From: Ruixingdingia sedimenti
Lineage (GTDB): Bacteria > Pseudomonadota > Alphaproteobacteria > Rhodobacterales > Rhodobacteraceae
Assembly (NCBI RefSeq): GCF_031432425.1
Contig: NZ_JAVKPH010000005.1
Location: 176,881-240,880, forward strand
Direction: 5' to 3'
DNA length: 64,000 nt
Position 1 is the first letter of the stretch; the number at the start of each line of letters is the position of its first letter. This document shows positions 16,812 through 26,322 of the stretch, in pieces. The notes beneath the pieces were generated by a model. It had not been told where the DNA came from and made no database searches. It saw only the letters and a list, made by a program, of their open reading frames with translations. Both the position numbers and the translations under genes were made by a program.

Positions 16812-17617
16812 CCGAGGCGGTCATCGCCGGCCATCGCACCGCCTGGCGGGTGTTCGGCCACGGGCCGCGCCCGGCGCTGGCGCTGCATTGTTCGCTGGCC
16901 CATGCCGGGGCCTGGGCGGCGGTGGGCGAACGGTTGGGCGATCTTCTGACGATGACGGCGGTGGACATGCCGGGCCACGGGCGGACGGCGGACTGGGACG
17001 GCGGGACCGACCTGCACCGGCTGTCCACCGACATCGCGGCGCATTTCGCGGCGCAGGGGCCGGTGGACCTGATCGGCCATTCCTTCGGCGGCACCGTCGC
17101 GCTGCGGCTGGCGCTGGAACGGCCCGAACGGGTGCGCAGCCTGACGCTGATCGAACCGGTGCTGTTCGCGGCCGCCCATCGGGCCGACCCCGCGCACTAT
17201 GCCGCCGACACCGCGCAGGCCCCCTTTGCGCAGGCCTGGCGCGAGGGGCGGCGCGAGGATGCGGCGGCGCTGTTCCATGCCGAATGGGGCAACGGTATCG
17301 CGCTGGACGCGCTGCCCGAACGCCAGCGGCGCTATATCGTGGACCGCATGGGCCTGATCGTGGCGCAGGATCCCTATCTGGCGCAGGACAGCGCGGGGCT
17401 GCTGCGGCCCGGGGGCCTCGAATCGCTGCCGATGCCGGTGCTGCTGGCCGAGGGCGGCGCCTCGCCCCCGGTCATCGGCGCGATCATGGGCGAACTCGCC
17501 CGCCGCATTCCCGACGCGCGCCGGCTGGTGGTGCCGGGGGCGGGGCATATGCTGCCGATCACCCATTCCGCCGCGGTGGCGGCCGGGCTGCGCGCGATGC
17601 TGGCGGAACCGACGTAG
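16808..17617 (+). CDS. Alpha/beta hydrolase
   Basis: A 269-residue alpha/beta hydrolase. The nucleophile elbow is GHSFGG, the oxyanion region is LHCSLAHAGAW, the acid is likely the Asp/Glu in LLAEGG, and the catalytic His is in PGAGHMLPITH. It is translationally coupled to the preceding isomerase (ATGA), suggesting a shared pathway. There is no signal peptide. The substrate is not predictable. Confidence 0.88.
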   Translation: MTEAVIAGHRTAWRVFGHGPRPALALHCSLAHAGAWAAVGERLGDLLTMTAVDMPGHGRTADWDGGTDLHRLSTDIAAHFAAQGPVDLIGHSFGGTVALRLALERPERVRSLTLIEPVLFAAAHRADPAHYAADTAQAPFAQAWREGRREDAAALFHAEWGNGIALDALPERQRRYIVDRMGLIVAQDPYLAQDSAGLLRPGGLESLPMPVLLAEGGASPPVIGAIMGELARRIPDARRLVVPGAGHMLPITHSAAVAAGLRAMLAEPT

Positions 17618-17647
17618 GGCGCGCGCCTTGCGGCCCCGCCGATTTGT

Positions 17648-17869
17648 CTGGCGAAGGCGCGTGCCTTCGCCACCGCGATGCAGATTGCGTTGCCCCGGCC
17701 GGGGGCCCCAAGCCCCCGGCCAGCGCCCGCCCCGCCCATGGCGGGCGCTTCTCGCCCGCCGGGGCAGGCGCTGGCCTACCCGGGTTGCCCGGCATCTCCG
17801 TTCCTAGCGGCACCGCCGCGCGAACGGGCGGGGGAAACGCAGCGCGTTTCCTGATCCCGCCCGGCCCGA
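17648..17869 (+). repeat. Dispersed intergenic element, family B copy 3 (fullest)
   Basis: This copy carries all modules: the palindrome with arms GGCGAAGGC and GCCTTCGCC at 17650-17671, the CCGGGGGCCC/AAGCCCCCGG hairpin, the GCCCGCC/GGCGGGC hairpin around CCATGG, the CTACCCGGGTTGCCCGG block, and the GGAAACGC palindrome near 17832-17850. It lies in the convergent gap between the hydrolase and threonine aldolase genes. Confidence 0.8.
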
Positions 17870-17898
17870 GCGGTGTGCAAAGGGCGATCCGTCCCCGT

Positions 17899-18924
17899 TC
17901 AGCCGCGCAGGGCGGCGAGGAACCCGTCCACCTCTGCCGCCGTGGTGGCCCAGGAGGCGACGAGCCGCACGGCCCCGTGGCCGTCCCCATGCGGGTAGAA
18001 CCTGGCCCCCGCCGCCCGCGCCCGGGCCAGGGATGGGGCGGGCAGGGTGGCAAAGACCATGTTGCCCTGCACGGGGTGCAGCAGGCGCCCGCCCGGCAGC
18101 GCCGCGATGCCCGCCGCCAGCCGCGCCGCCATCGCGTTCGCCCGCGTGGCGAGGTCGAGCCACAACCCGCCTTCCAGCCATGCCGCGATCTGCGCCGCCA
18201 GATAGCGGTGCTTGGACAAAAGATGCCCGCCCCGCTTGCGCCGGCGGTCGAAATCCGCCGCGCGGGCGGGGTCGAAGATGACGACCGCCTCTGCCCCCAT
18301 CAGCCCGTTCTTGGTCCCGCCGAGCGACAGGACATCCACCCCGGCCTTCCATGTCGCCTCTGCCGGGGAACAGCCCGCCGTGGCCAGCGCATTGGCCAGC
18401 CGCGCGCCGTCCATATGCACCGCCAGCCCCCGCGCATGGGCGATGGCGGCCAGTTCCGCCACCTGCGCAGGCGTATGAAGGGTGCCGAGTTCCGACAGGT
18501 TCGACAGGCTGACCGCCGCCGGCCGCACCGCATGCACACCCGCCCCCGCCAGCCGGTCCACCGCCGCGGCCAGCGCCGCCGGGTCCATCCGCCCGTCGGG
18601 GGCGGCGACGGGCAGCAGTTTCGCCCCGCCGGTATAGAATTCCGGCGCGCCGCATTCGTCGTGCAGTATATGCGCCTGATCGGCGCAGAACACCGCGCCA
18701 TAGGCCGGGCAAACGGCGCCGAGCGCCAGCGCATTCGCCGCCGTGCCGGTGGCGACCAGATGCACCGCGGCCCCCGGCGCCTCGAACAGGTCGCGGATCA
18801 TCGCCACCGCCCGCGCGGTCAGCGGATCCGCGCCATAGGGCATCGCCGGGCCGTCGTTCGCCGCCGCCAGCGCCGCCATCACCGGCGCCGGGCAGGGCGC
18901 GCCGTTGTCGGAGGCGAAGAACAT
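17899..18924 (-). CDS. ltaE: Low-specificity L-threonine aldolase
   Basis: A 341-residue fold-type I PLP enzyme that cleaves threonine to glycine and acetaldehyde. Visible signatures are the N-terminal FASDNGAPCPAPVMAAL, YGADPLT, HMDGARLANAL and the PLP lysine in SLGGTKNGLM. The start codon shares one base with the YcgN stop (TGATG), so the two are co-translated. It could also act on other beta-hydroxy amino acids. Confidence 0.9.
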   Translation of the reverse strand: MFFASDNGAPCPAPVMAALAAANDGPAMPYGADPLTARAVAMIRDLFEAPGAAVHLVATGTAANALALGAVCPAYGAVFCADQAHILHDECGAPEFYTGGAKLLPVAAPDGRMDPAALAAAVDRLAGAGVHAVRPAAVSLSNLSELGTLHTPAQVAELAAIAHARGLAVHMDGARLANALATAGCSPAEATWKAGVDVLSLGGTKNGLMGAEAVVIFDPARAADFDRRRKRGGHLLSKHRYLAAQIAAWLEGGLWLDLATRANAMAARLAAGIAALPGGRLLHPVQGNMVFATLPAPSLARARAAGARFYPHGDGHGAVRLVASWATTAAEVDGFLAALRG

Positions 18925-19376
18925 CAGGGCTCTTCCTCGATCAGGTAGTCTTCCCAGTCGTCTTCCGTCACCTCGTATTCCGGCACCGTCCAGCCGCGCA
19001 CCGAGGCCCCCGCCGCATGCACCGATTCCGGGTCGCCCGTGCGCAGCGGGTGCCAGTCCGGCAGGGGCTGGCCTTCGTAGAGCAGCCGATAGGCGCAGCT
19101 GCGGGGCAGCCAATAGGCGACCTCGGGCAGCTTTTTCGGGGTCAGCACCACGCAGTCGGGCACGAACTGGTGACGGATGGGGTATTGGGTGCAGCGGCAG
19201 GTCTCGCCATCCAGCAGCCGGCAGGCCACCCGGGTGAAGGCGACCTCGCCCGTATCCTCGAACTCGATCTTGTTCAGGCAGCACTTGCCGCAGCCATCGC
19301 ACAGGGATTCCCATTCCGCAGGGGTCATGCGGTTCAAGGGGACGGTTTCCCAGAAGCGGGGGCGAAGCTTGGTCAT
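18924..19376 (-). CDS. ycgN: YcgN-family cysteine cluster protein (UPF0260)
   Basis: A 150-residue protein with the defining Cys cluster CDGCGKCCLNK (about residues 27-37), a second group in CRLLDGETCRC and a further Cys in FVPDC and SCAYRLL. Such a pattern suggests a metal or Fe-S site, but the role of the family is unknown. The ATG at 19376 gives the family-typical RPRFWETVPLNRMTPAEWE. An upstream extension reads through a repeat element and was rejected. Confidence 0.88.
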   Translation of the reverse strand: MTKLRPRFWETVPLNRMTPAEWESLCDGCGKCCLNKIEFEDTGEVAFTRVACRLLDGETCRCTQYPIRHQFVPDCVVLTPKKLPEVAYWLPRSCAYRLLYEGQPLPDWHPLRTGDPESVHAAGASVRGWTVPEYEVTEDDWEDYLIEEEP

Positions 19377-19466
19377 GGGCGAGTCTTGCCTGCGGGGCGG
19401 GGAAAAGGGAAGGGGGCCGCGAGGATGGCGGGGCCTTGCCCGGCCTTTGCCTCGGAGGAGAGGGCG

Positions 19467-19507
19467 GGAGCCTCCGGCGGGGATATTTGGGGACAGAAAG
19501 TGATGGG
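19467..19507 (+). repeat. Dispersed GGATATTT element, family A copy 3
   Basis: Single arm reading GGGAGCCTCCGGCGGGGATA followed by TTTGGGGACAGAAAGTGATGGG. It lies between ycgN and ribF, which are read in the same direction (minus), just beyond the ribF 3' end region upstream of ycgN. Confidence 0.75.
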
Positions 19508-19521
19508 CGGTGCGCACATCG

Positions 19522-20451
19522 TCATGACGCGGCGAGGATGTCGCGGGCGCGGGCGCAATCCTCCTGCATCTGGGCGATCAGCGCGTCGAGGCTGTCGAAG
19601 GCGGCTTCGGGGCGCAGATAGTCCACCAGCGCGACCGACAGGTTGCGGCCGTAAAGGTCGCCCGCGAAGTCGAAGATGAAGGTTTCCAGATTGGGCTGGT
19701 TCACCCCGAACATGGGCCGCACGCCGAGGCTGGCGGCGCCCAGATAGCTGCCCGCCTGCGGCCCGTCGCGCACATCCACCCGCACCGCATAGACGCCGAG
19801 CCGCGGCAGGTGCAGCCGGTCGAGCGACATGTTGGCGGTCGGGAAACCCAGATCGCGCCCCCGCTTCGCGCCATGCAGCACCGGCCCCTCGATCCGGTGC
19901 CAGTGGCCCAGCATCCGGGCGGCGTCGCGCGGGCGGCCCTCGGTCAGCGCGGTGCGGATCGCCGTCGAGGACACCTGCCCGCCGCCCGGGGTTTCCACCG
20001 TGCCGGCGACCGACACCGCGATCCCGTGGGCGGCGCCAAGCGCGCGCAGCGCCGCCGCATCGCCCTGCCGGCCGCGGCCGAAGCGGAAATCCTCGCCCAC
20101 CACGACATGGCGGACCCCGAGACCGTCATGGAGCACCTCGGCCACGAATTCCTCGGGCGTAAGCGCGGCGAGGCGGGCGTCGAAGGGCAGTTCGTAAAGG
20201 TGATCCACCCCCAGCTTGGACAGGCGGCTGGCGCGGGCGGCGGGGCTCATCAGCCGGAAGGGCGGGGCCTCGGGGGCAAAGAATTCGCGGGGATGGGGTT
20301 CGAACGTCACCACGCCGAGCGGCAGGTCCGGGCGGCGCGCGATGTCGATCACCGCCTGATGGCCGATATGCACGCCATCGAAATTGCCCATCGCGACCGA
20401 GGCGCCCCTGTCCGCGGCGGAAAGCCGTTGCCAATGCCGGTGTCGTTGCAT
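19522..20451 (-). CDS. ribF: Bifunctional riboflavin kinase / FAD synthetase
   Basis: A 309-residue enzyme that converts riboflavin to FMN and then FAD. The N-terminal adenylyltransferase has VAMGNFDGVHIGH and the STAIRTALTEG motif; the C-terminal flavokinase has KRGRDLGFPTANMSL and FEVNLFDF-type sequence (NLETFIFDFAGDLYG). The ATG at 20451 is used; a TTG four codons upstream is the only alternative. It probably supplies the FMN and FAD used by the flavoproteins encoded elsewhere in the window. Confidence 0.95.
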   Translation of the reverse strand: MQRHRHWQRLSAADRGASVAMGNFDGVHIGHQAVIDIARRPDLPLGVVTFEPHPREFFAPEAPPFRLMSPAARASRLSKLGVDHLYELPFDARLAALTPEEFVAEVLHDGLGVRHVVVGEDFRFGRGRQGDAAALRALGAAHGIAVSVAGTVETPGGGQVSSTAIRTALTEGRPRDAARMLGHWHRIEGPVLHGAKRGRDLGFPTANMSLDRLHLPRLGVYAVRVDVRDGPQAGSYLGAASLGVRPMFGVNQPNLETFIFDFAGDLYGRNLSVALVDYLRPEAAFDSLDALIAQMQEDCARARDILAAS

Positions 20452-20490
20452 CTTCCCCCGCAAACCGCGGATGCGCGGGGGCGTCCGCCG

Positions 20491-20934
20491 TCAGTCGAAC
20501 TTGCGGCTCGGCGCCAGAACCAGCGCCTCGCCTTTCAGGACCACCGTATCGCCCACGGCGCAATGGGTTTCAAGGGTGACACGGCGGCGCGCATGGTCGA
20601 TGGCCGTCACCCTGACCTCTGCCAGAACCGTGTCGCCGGGGCGCACGGGGGCCATGAATTTCAGGCTCTGCCCCAGATAGACGGTGCCGTGGCCGGGCAG
20701 CTGTTCGCCGATCACGGCAGAGATCAGCCCCGCCGTCAGCATGCCATGCGCGATTCGCCCCTCGAAGATCGTGTCGCGGGCATAGTCGTCGTCCAGATGC
20801 ACCGGGTTGCGGTCGGTCGAGACCTCGGCGAAGAGTTCGATATCGCGATCCGTCACCTGCTTGCGCAGATGGCGGGTCATGCCGATCTCGATGTCTTCGA
20901 TGCAGATCGTGCCGCGGGGCATGTTGTCGAGCAT
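20491..20934 (-). CDS. MaoC-family (R)-specific hydratase
   Basis: A 147-residue hot-dog-fold hydratase. The catalytic Asp-His pair lies in STDRNPVHLDDDYA, followed by FEGRIAHGMLTAGLISAVIG, as in PhaJ-type (R)-enoyl-CoA hydratases. Its role is probably hydration of a short-chain enoyl-CoA. The start is uncertain: the ATG at 20934 has AAGGTG eight bases upstream and matches the conserved N-terminus; ATGs at 20994 would add a 20-residue extension. Confidence 0.82.
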   Translation of the reverse strand: MLDNMPRGTICIEDIEIGMTRHLRKQVTDRDIELFAEVSTDRNPVHLDDDYARDTIFEGRIAHGMLTAGLISAVIGEQLPGHGTVYLGQSLKFMAPVRPGDTVLAEVRVTAIDHARRRVTLETHCAVGDTVVLKGEALVLAPSRKFD

Positions 20935-21045
20935 GTCGTTCACCTTGACCTTGGCCTCTGCCGGGGGATTGGGCTGTTGCAGCATATACATCATGCCGCG
21001 ATGCAGCGCAATCCGGTGCGCAACAAGTTTACAAGGATTCGGTTT

Positions 21046-21068
21046 GACGGGAAAGAATGTTTCCCGCC
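21046..21068 (-). terminator. Hairpin after the HAD phosphatase gene
   Basis: Arms GACGGGAAA (21046-21054) and TTTCCCGCC (21060-21068) pair with one mismatch around a five-base loop, five bases beyond the HAD gene stop. There is no long T run on the minus strand, so its strength is doubtful. Confidence 0.45.
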
Positions 21069-21072
21069 GGTT

Positions 21073-21954
21073 TCACCCCAACCGCCCGATGGCATAGCGC
21101 GGCGCCATCTGCCGCGCATCCAGCCACGCCTGCAACCGCCCTGCATCGGGCGCCGCCGGGTCGGCGCCGAATTCCGCCGCCGCCAGACCCCCGGTGACGA
21201 AAAGCGCGTCCAGCCCCTCGCCCTCTGCCCCGGCCACGTCGGTGGCGATGCCGTCGCCCACGGCAAGGATGCGGTCGGGTGCGATGTCGGGGCGGATCGC
21301 GGCCAGCCGCCGGCGTGCAAGGTCGTAGATCGGCGGATGCGGCTTGCCGAAATAAAGCGCGGTGCCCCCCATCTCGGTGTAAAGCTGCGCCAGCGACCCC
21401 GCGCAGTAGAGCCGCTTGTCGCCGTAATCCACCGCGATGTCGGGATTGGCGCAGAGCATCTTGAGCCCGTTGACCTTGGCCAGCAGCAACTGGCCCCGGT
21501 AATCCTCGGGCGTCTCGGTCATGTCGTTGAAAAGGCCGGTGCAGACGATGCCTTCGGCCTCTGCCAGCGGCACGCGGGTGATGGTCTCGCCGCCGGTCAG
21601 GTCGTCGGCCATCTCGGTGAAGAAGGTGTCGTCCTTGGGCGGGCCCAGATGCCAGACCCGCCGCCCCACCGCGCCCGCCACCAGCGCCGCCTGCGCCGCA
21701 TCGCCCGATGTCACCACCTCGTCATACACATCCCGCGGCACGCCGATCGTATCCAGTTGCCGGACGACCGAGGGCTTGGGCCGGGGGGCGTTCGTCAGCA
21801 GCACCACCGCGCCGCCCCGGGCGCGGAACGCCGCCAGTGCCGCCACCGCGGGGGCGAAGGGTTCGCGCCCGTTGTGCAGGCACCCCCAGAGATCGCAGAA
21901 AAGCGCGTCGTAATCGGCGGAAATCTCGGCCAGCGCGGTGATGAGGCGGGTCAT
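21073..21954 (-). CDS. HAD-superfamily phosphatase, TIGR01459 type
   Basis: A 293-residue HAD IIA hydrolase. The catalytic motif I is FCDLWGCLHNG (nucleophile D21), motif II is VLLTNAPR, and motif IV is AVGDGIATDVAGAEGEG. This type is common in alphaproteobacteria and lacks a known substrate. The ATG at 21954 has AGGA upstream and is preferred to the one at 21969. It lies downstream of the pyrophosphatase gene on the same strand. Confidence 0.85.
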   Translation of the reverse strand: MTRLITALAEISADYDALFCDLWGCLHNGREPFAPAVAALAAFRARGGAVVLLTNAPRPKPSVVRQLDTIGVPRDVYDEVVTSGDAAQAALVAGAVGRRVWHLGPPKDDTFFTEMADDLTGGETITRVPLAEAEGIVCTGLFNDMTETPEDYRGQLLLAKVNGLKMLCANPDIAVDYGDKRLYCAGSLAQLYTEMGGTALYFGKPHPPIYDLARRRLAAIRPDIAPDRILAVGDGIATDVAGAEGEGLDALFVTGGLAAAEFGADPAAPDAGRLQAWLDARQMAPRYAIGRLG

Positions 21955-21972
21955 GGCGGTCCTGTTCATGGG

Positions 21973-21994
21973 AAGGGGCGCCGAGGCGCCCCTT
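21973..21994 (-). terminator. GC-rich hairpin after ppaC
   Basis: Perfect arms AAGGGGCGCC (21973-21982) and GGCGCCCCTT (21985-21994) lie five bases after the ppaC stop. The T run on the minus strand is short (CCTT), so termination may be partial and the following HAD gene may be read through. Confidence 0.5.
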
Positions 21995-21999
21995 GCGGA

Positions 22000-22917
22000 T
22001 CAGATCTTGAGCGCCGGGATGATCTGCTTTTTCCGGCTCATGACGCCGGGCAGGACCACCGTGTCGCCCGTGACCGTGCAGGCGAAGGACGCCTCGGCGA
22101 TCCGTTTCACCAGATCGTTGGGCACCAGCAGCGTCGCCTCTTCCTTCAGGATGTCGACGACGAACAGCAGCACCTGATCGGCCCCGTCCTCGGCGGCGAC
22201 GCCGGGCATGGCGGCCATCAGGCTGTCCTTGCGGTCCAGCAGGACGCGGGGCGCGGTGGTTTCCAGCACCGAGACGCGCAACTGCTTGCCCGCGACCTCA
22301 TATTCCTTGCTGTCCATGCGCAGCAGTTCGGCATCCGAAAAGGCCGACACATCCGATTTCGCCGCGAACAGTTCCTCTGCATAGTCGGGGATCGAGATGC
22401 CCAGTTCGCGCGCCAGCTTTTCCGCCACCGCGCGGTCATGCGGCGTGGTGGTGGGGCTGCGGAATTCCAGCGTGTCCGACAGGATGCAGGACAGCATCGC
22501 GCATTTGACGTTTTCCGGCATGCTGGCCATGTCGTCGCCGATCAGGTCGTGCATGATCGTCGCGGTACAGGCGAGCGGGCGGATGGTGATGTCGATCGGC
22601 CCCCTGGTTTTCAGGCCGCCGGCCAGCAGGTGGTGGTCGATGATCTGGATGATGTTCGCGTCGTTGACCGAGGGCGGCAGTTCGGCGGGGTTGTTGGTGT
22701 CCACGATCACCACGTCGTCGCCCGCGGCCACGTCGGCGATGATCTCGGGCTTCGGCAGATCCCACCGTTTCAGCACGAAGGCCGCCTCGGTATTGGGTTC
22801 GCCCAGAAGCTTCGCCTCGGCCGGGGTGCCCTTGATGGCGGTCAGATACCAGGCCCAGATGATGGGAGAGCCGGTCGAATCGGTGTCGGGGGCCTTGTGG
22901 CCGAATACCTTGATCAT
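22000..22917 (-). CDS. ppaC: Manganese-dependent inorganic pyrophosphatase (family II)
   Basis: A 305-residue DHH-family phosphoesterase that hydrolyses pyrophosphate. Metal ligands are in FGHKAPDTDS (H7, D11, D13), VDTN (D73) and IIDHHLLAGG (DHH at 94-96). The C-terminal DHHA2 domain ends with the SRKKQ substrate-binding motif. Family II enzymes need Mn or Co and are unrelated to the Mg-dependent family I enzymes. It is monocistronic or weakly linked to the HAD gene. Confidence 0.95.
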   Translation of the reverse strand: MIKVFGHKAPDTDSTGSPIIWAWYLTAIKGTPAEAKLLGEPNTEAAFVLKRWDLPKPEIIADVAAGDDVVIVDTNNPAELPPSVNDANIIQIIDHHLLAGGLKTRGPIDITIRPLACTATIMHDLIGDDMASMPENVKCAMLSCILSDTLEFRSPTTTPHDRAVAEKLARELGISIPDYAEELFAAKSDVSAFSDAELLRMDSKEYEVAGKQLRVSVLETTAPRVLLDRKDSLMAAMPGVAAEDGADQVLLFVVDILKEEATLLVPNDLVKRIAEASFACTVTGDTVVLPGVMSRKKQIIPALKI

Positions 22918-23026
22918 GTCTGGTTCCTTGCGTCTGGCTTGTGGCCGGCTGTGGAAAACACCGGCCTTTTAGCCGAGGGCCGGTGGAATGTCATCCGCCC
23001 CGGGGCGATTTTCTGCGTTGCGGCAT

Positions 23027-24031
23027 CTACCCGTCCAGCCGCGCGATGGTGAACCCCTCTGCCGCCAGCAGCGCCAGCACGCCGGTGTCCCCGGGCAGGT
23101 GCAGCGCGCCGAAGGCCGCCAGCACCGGCCCGCGCCCTGCGGCCTCTGTCAGCACCGGGATCCAGGCGCGGTTGCGCGTGGTCATCAGCAGGGATTCGGC
23201 CAGATCCATCTGCGCGGCGGCCTCTTCGGTGCTCAGCCCCGGCTGGTGCAGCGCCCGCGCGCGGGTGAATTCCCAGATCAGCCGCGACTGGCCGCGGAAA
23301 TAGGCGTTGGCCAGCGTCACCGCCTGGTTTTCGGCATCCTCGGCCATCAGCAGCGTGGCGCGGATCATGCCCAGTTCCTGCGCGGGGTCGAGCCCCTCGA
23401 AGATGCGGAACAGCGTGTCATGCGGTTCCAGCGCCGCCACCGGCAGGCCCCGCGCCTGCGCCGCCGCGATCAGCCGGTTGTCGAGCCCCTCCGCCCCGGC
23501 CTTCAGCGCCTCCAGCGCGCAGGGCGGCAGGCCGAGCAGCATCGCCACATACCAGGGCCGGAATTTCGACGCCATGAACCCCGGCACCCCCCGCGCCCGC
23601 ATCGCCGCCATGACCGCCTGCCAATCCGCCTCGGGCAGCAGTTCGGGCAGGGTGGGGCCTTCGGTCAGGAACATGATGTCGGGCTTCTGGGCCAGATCGG
23701 CGGTCAGGCGGGCCTGTTCCTCCGGCCCCGCCTCGACCAGCAGCAGGCGCGCATCCGACAGGAGCGGCGCGATGGCGTCCATCAGCGCGTCGTGGCGGGG
23801 ATCGTCCAGATGATAGGTGCCGACCAGATGGATCACGGCATCCCCGCGCTGCGCGCGCCAGATATTGCCCTCGGGGTAGGGCACGGCGGCGGCGGCGCGG
23901 TAAAGCGCCCGGCGATCCGCGTCGGGCAGGGCGGCGATCAGGTCGCGCCCGGCGCAGGCGGCCGCGGCTTGCTGCGCCGCGGCGAAAAACAGGCCGGCCA
24001 GCAGAAGGCGAAGGAACAGGCGGTGCCACAT
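23027..24031 (-). CDS. TraB/GumN-family protein, exported
   Basis: A 334-residue protein with an N-terminal signal sequence (LFLRLLLAGLFFAAAQQAAAA, cut at about residue 25) and a TraB/GumN domain. The paired motifs are HLVGTYHLDD and, near the C-terminus, AFGALHLPGDTG. The fold is thought to be a metal-dependent protease-like domain, but the bacterial role is unknown. The start at 24031 gives a proper signal peptide; an extension to 24139 would run into the groES promoter. Confidence 0.85.
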   Translation of the reverse strand: MWHRLFLRLLLAGLFFAAAQQAAAACAGRDLIAALPDADRRALYRAAAAVPYPEGNIWRAQRGDAVIHLVGTYHLDDPRHDALMDAIAPLLSDARLLLVEAGPEEQARLTADLAQKPDIMFLTEGPTLPELLPEADWQAVMAAMRARGVPGFMASKFRPWYVAMLLGLPPCALEALKAGAEGLDNRLIAAAQARGLPVAALEPHDTLFRIFEGLDPAQELGMIRATLLMAEDAENQAVTLANAYFRGQSRLIWEFTRARALHQPGLSTEEAAAQMDLAESLLMTTRNRAWIPVLTEAAGRGPVLAAFGALHLPGDTGVLALLAAEGFTIARLDG

Positions 24032-24094
24032 GCCCCCCGTATCGCACGCCCGCCGGCCCCCGCCAAGGCCCCGCCGTCCCCGCCGCCGCCCCCG

Positions 24095-24123
24095 TTGACA
24101 GGGACGGGCGCATTGACTACCTA
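24095..24123 (+). promoter_or_regulatory. groESL promoter, housekeeping sigma type
   Basis: TTGACA at 24095-24100 and TACCTA at 24118-24123 with exactly 17 bases between. The CIRCE operator starts ten bases downstream, at the expected transcription start. Confidence 0.75.
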
Positions 24124-24132
24124 GATCCCGCG

Positions 24133-24159
24133 TTGGCACTCGGACAAGGTGAGTGCCAA
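24133..24159. promoter_or_regulatory. CIRCE operator (HrcA binding site)
   Basis: Inverted repeat TTGGCACTC-N9-GAGTGCCAA, close to the CIRCE consensus TTAGCACTC-N9-GAGTGCTAA, with the changed position compensated in the other arm. It lies between the groES promoter and start codon, as in HrcA-regulated groESL operons. Confidence 0.95.
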
Positions 24160-24191
24160 CATGAAACCTGAAACCTAGGGAGTGTTTTCAG

Positions 24192-24479
24192 ATGGCATTC
24201 AAACCGCTGCATGACCGCGTGCTGGTTCGCCGCGTCCAGAGCGAGGAAAAGACCAAGGGCGGTCTGATCATCCCCGACACCGCCAAGGAAAAACCCGCCG
24301 AGGGCGAGATCGTCGCCGTGGGCGAGGGCGCGCGCAAGGATTCGGGCGAGCTGATCGCGCCGTCGGTGAAGGCGGGCGACCGCATCCTGTTCGGCAAGTG
24401 GTCGGGCACCGAAGTGACGCTGGATGGCGAAGAACTGCTGATCATGAAGGAAAGCGACATCCTCGGCATCATCGGCTGA
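24192..24479 (+). CDS. groES: Co-chaperonin GroES
   Basis: A 95-residue Hsp10 that caps the GroEL cavity. The sequence FKPLHDRVLVRR, the mobile loop SEEKTKGGLIIPDTAKEKP and the terminal ESDILGII are standard. An AGGGAG site lies about ten bases before the ATG. It is the first gene of the CIRCE-controlled operon. Confidence 0.98.
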   Translation: MAFKPLHDRVLVRRVQSEEKTKGGLIIPDTAKEKPAEGEIVAVGEGARKDSGELIAPSVKAGDRILFGKWSGTEVTLDGEELLIMKESDILGIIG

Positions 24480-24544
24480 GACCGCTTTTCCAGATCGGTG
24501 CGCAGGCCGCGCACCCTATCCCATAATCCAAGGAGAACAGCAAC

Positions 24545-26182
<1,638 letters not shown>

Positions 26183-26207
26183 TCCCGCTTGGCGGAACCA
26201 TCAGGGG

Positions 26208-26230
26208 AAGGGGGCCTTCGGGCCCCCTTT
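26208..26230 (+). terminator. Rho-independent terminator of groESL
   Basis: Arms AAGGGGGCC and GGCCCCCTT with a TTCG tetraloop and a short T run, 25 bases after the groEL stop. Confidence 0.9.
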
Positions 26231-26322
26231 CTGCATTCCGGGCTCGTGCCCGGTGGGGCGGGCGGCTAGGTTGTTCCTGACGGAGAGGGACGAGGGCGCC
26301 GCGGCAGGCGGATGGGAACGGA

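Noticed and set aside
19810..23052. A 1080-codon open frame on the plus strand
   Set aside because: It lies antisense to ribF, the MaoC, HAD and ppaC genes, with shadow-type composition and no recognisable motif.
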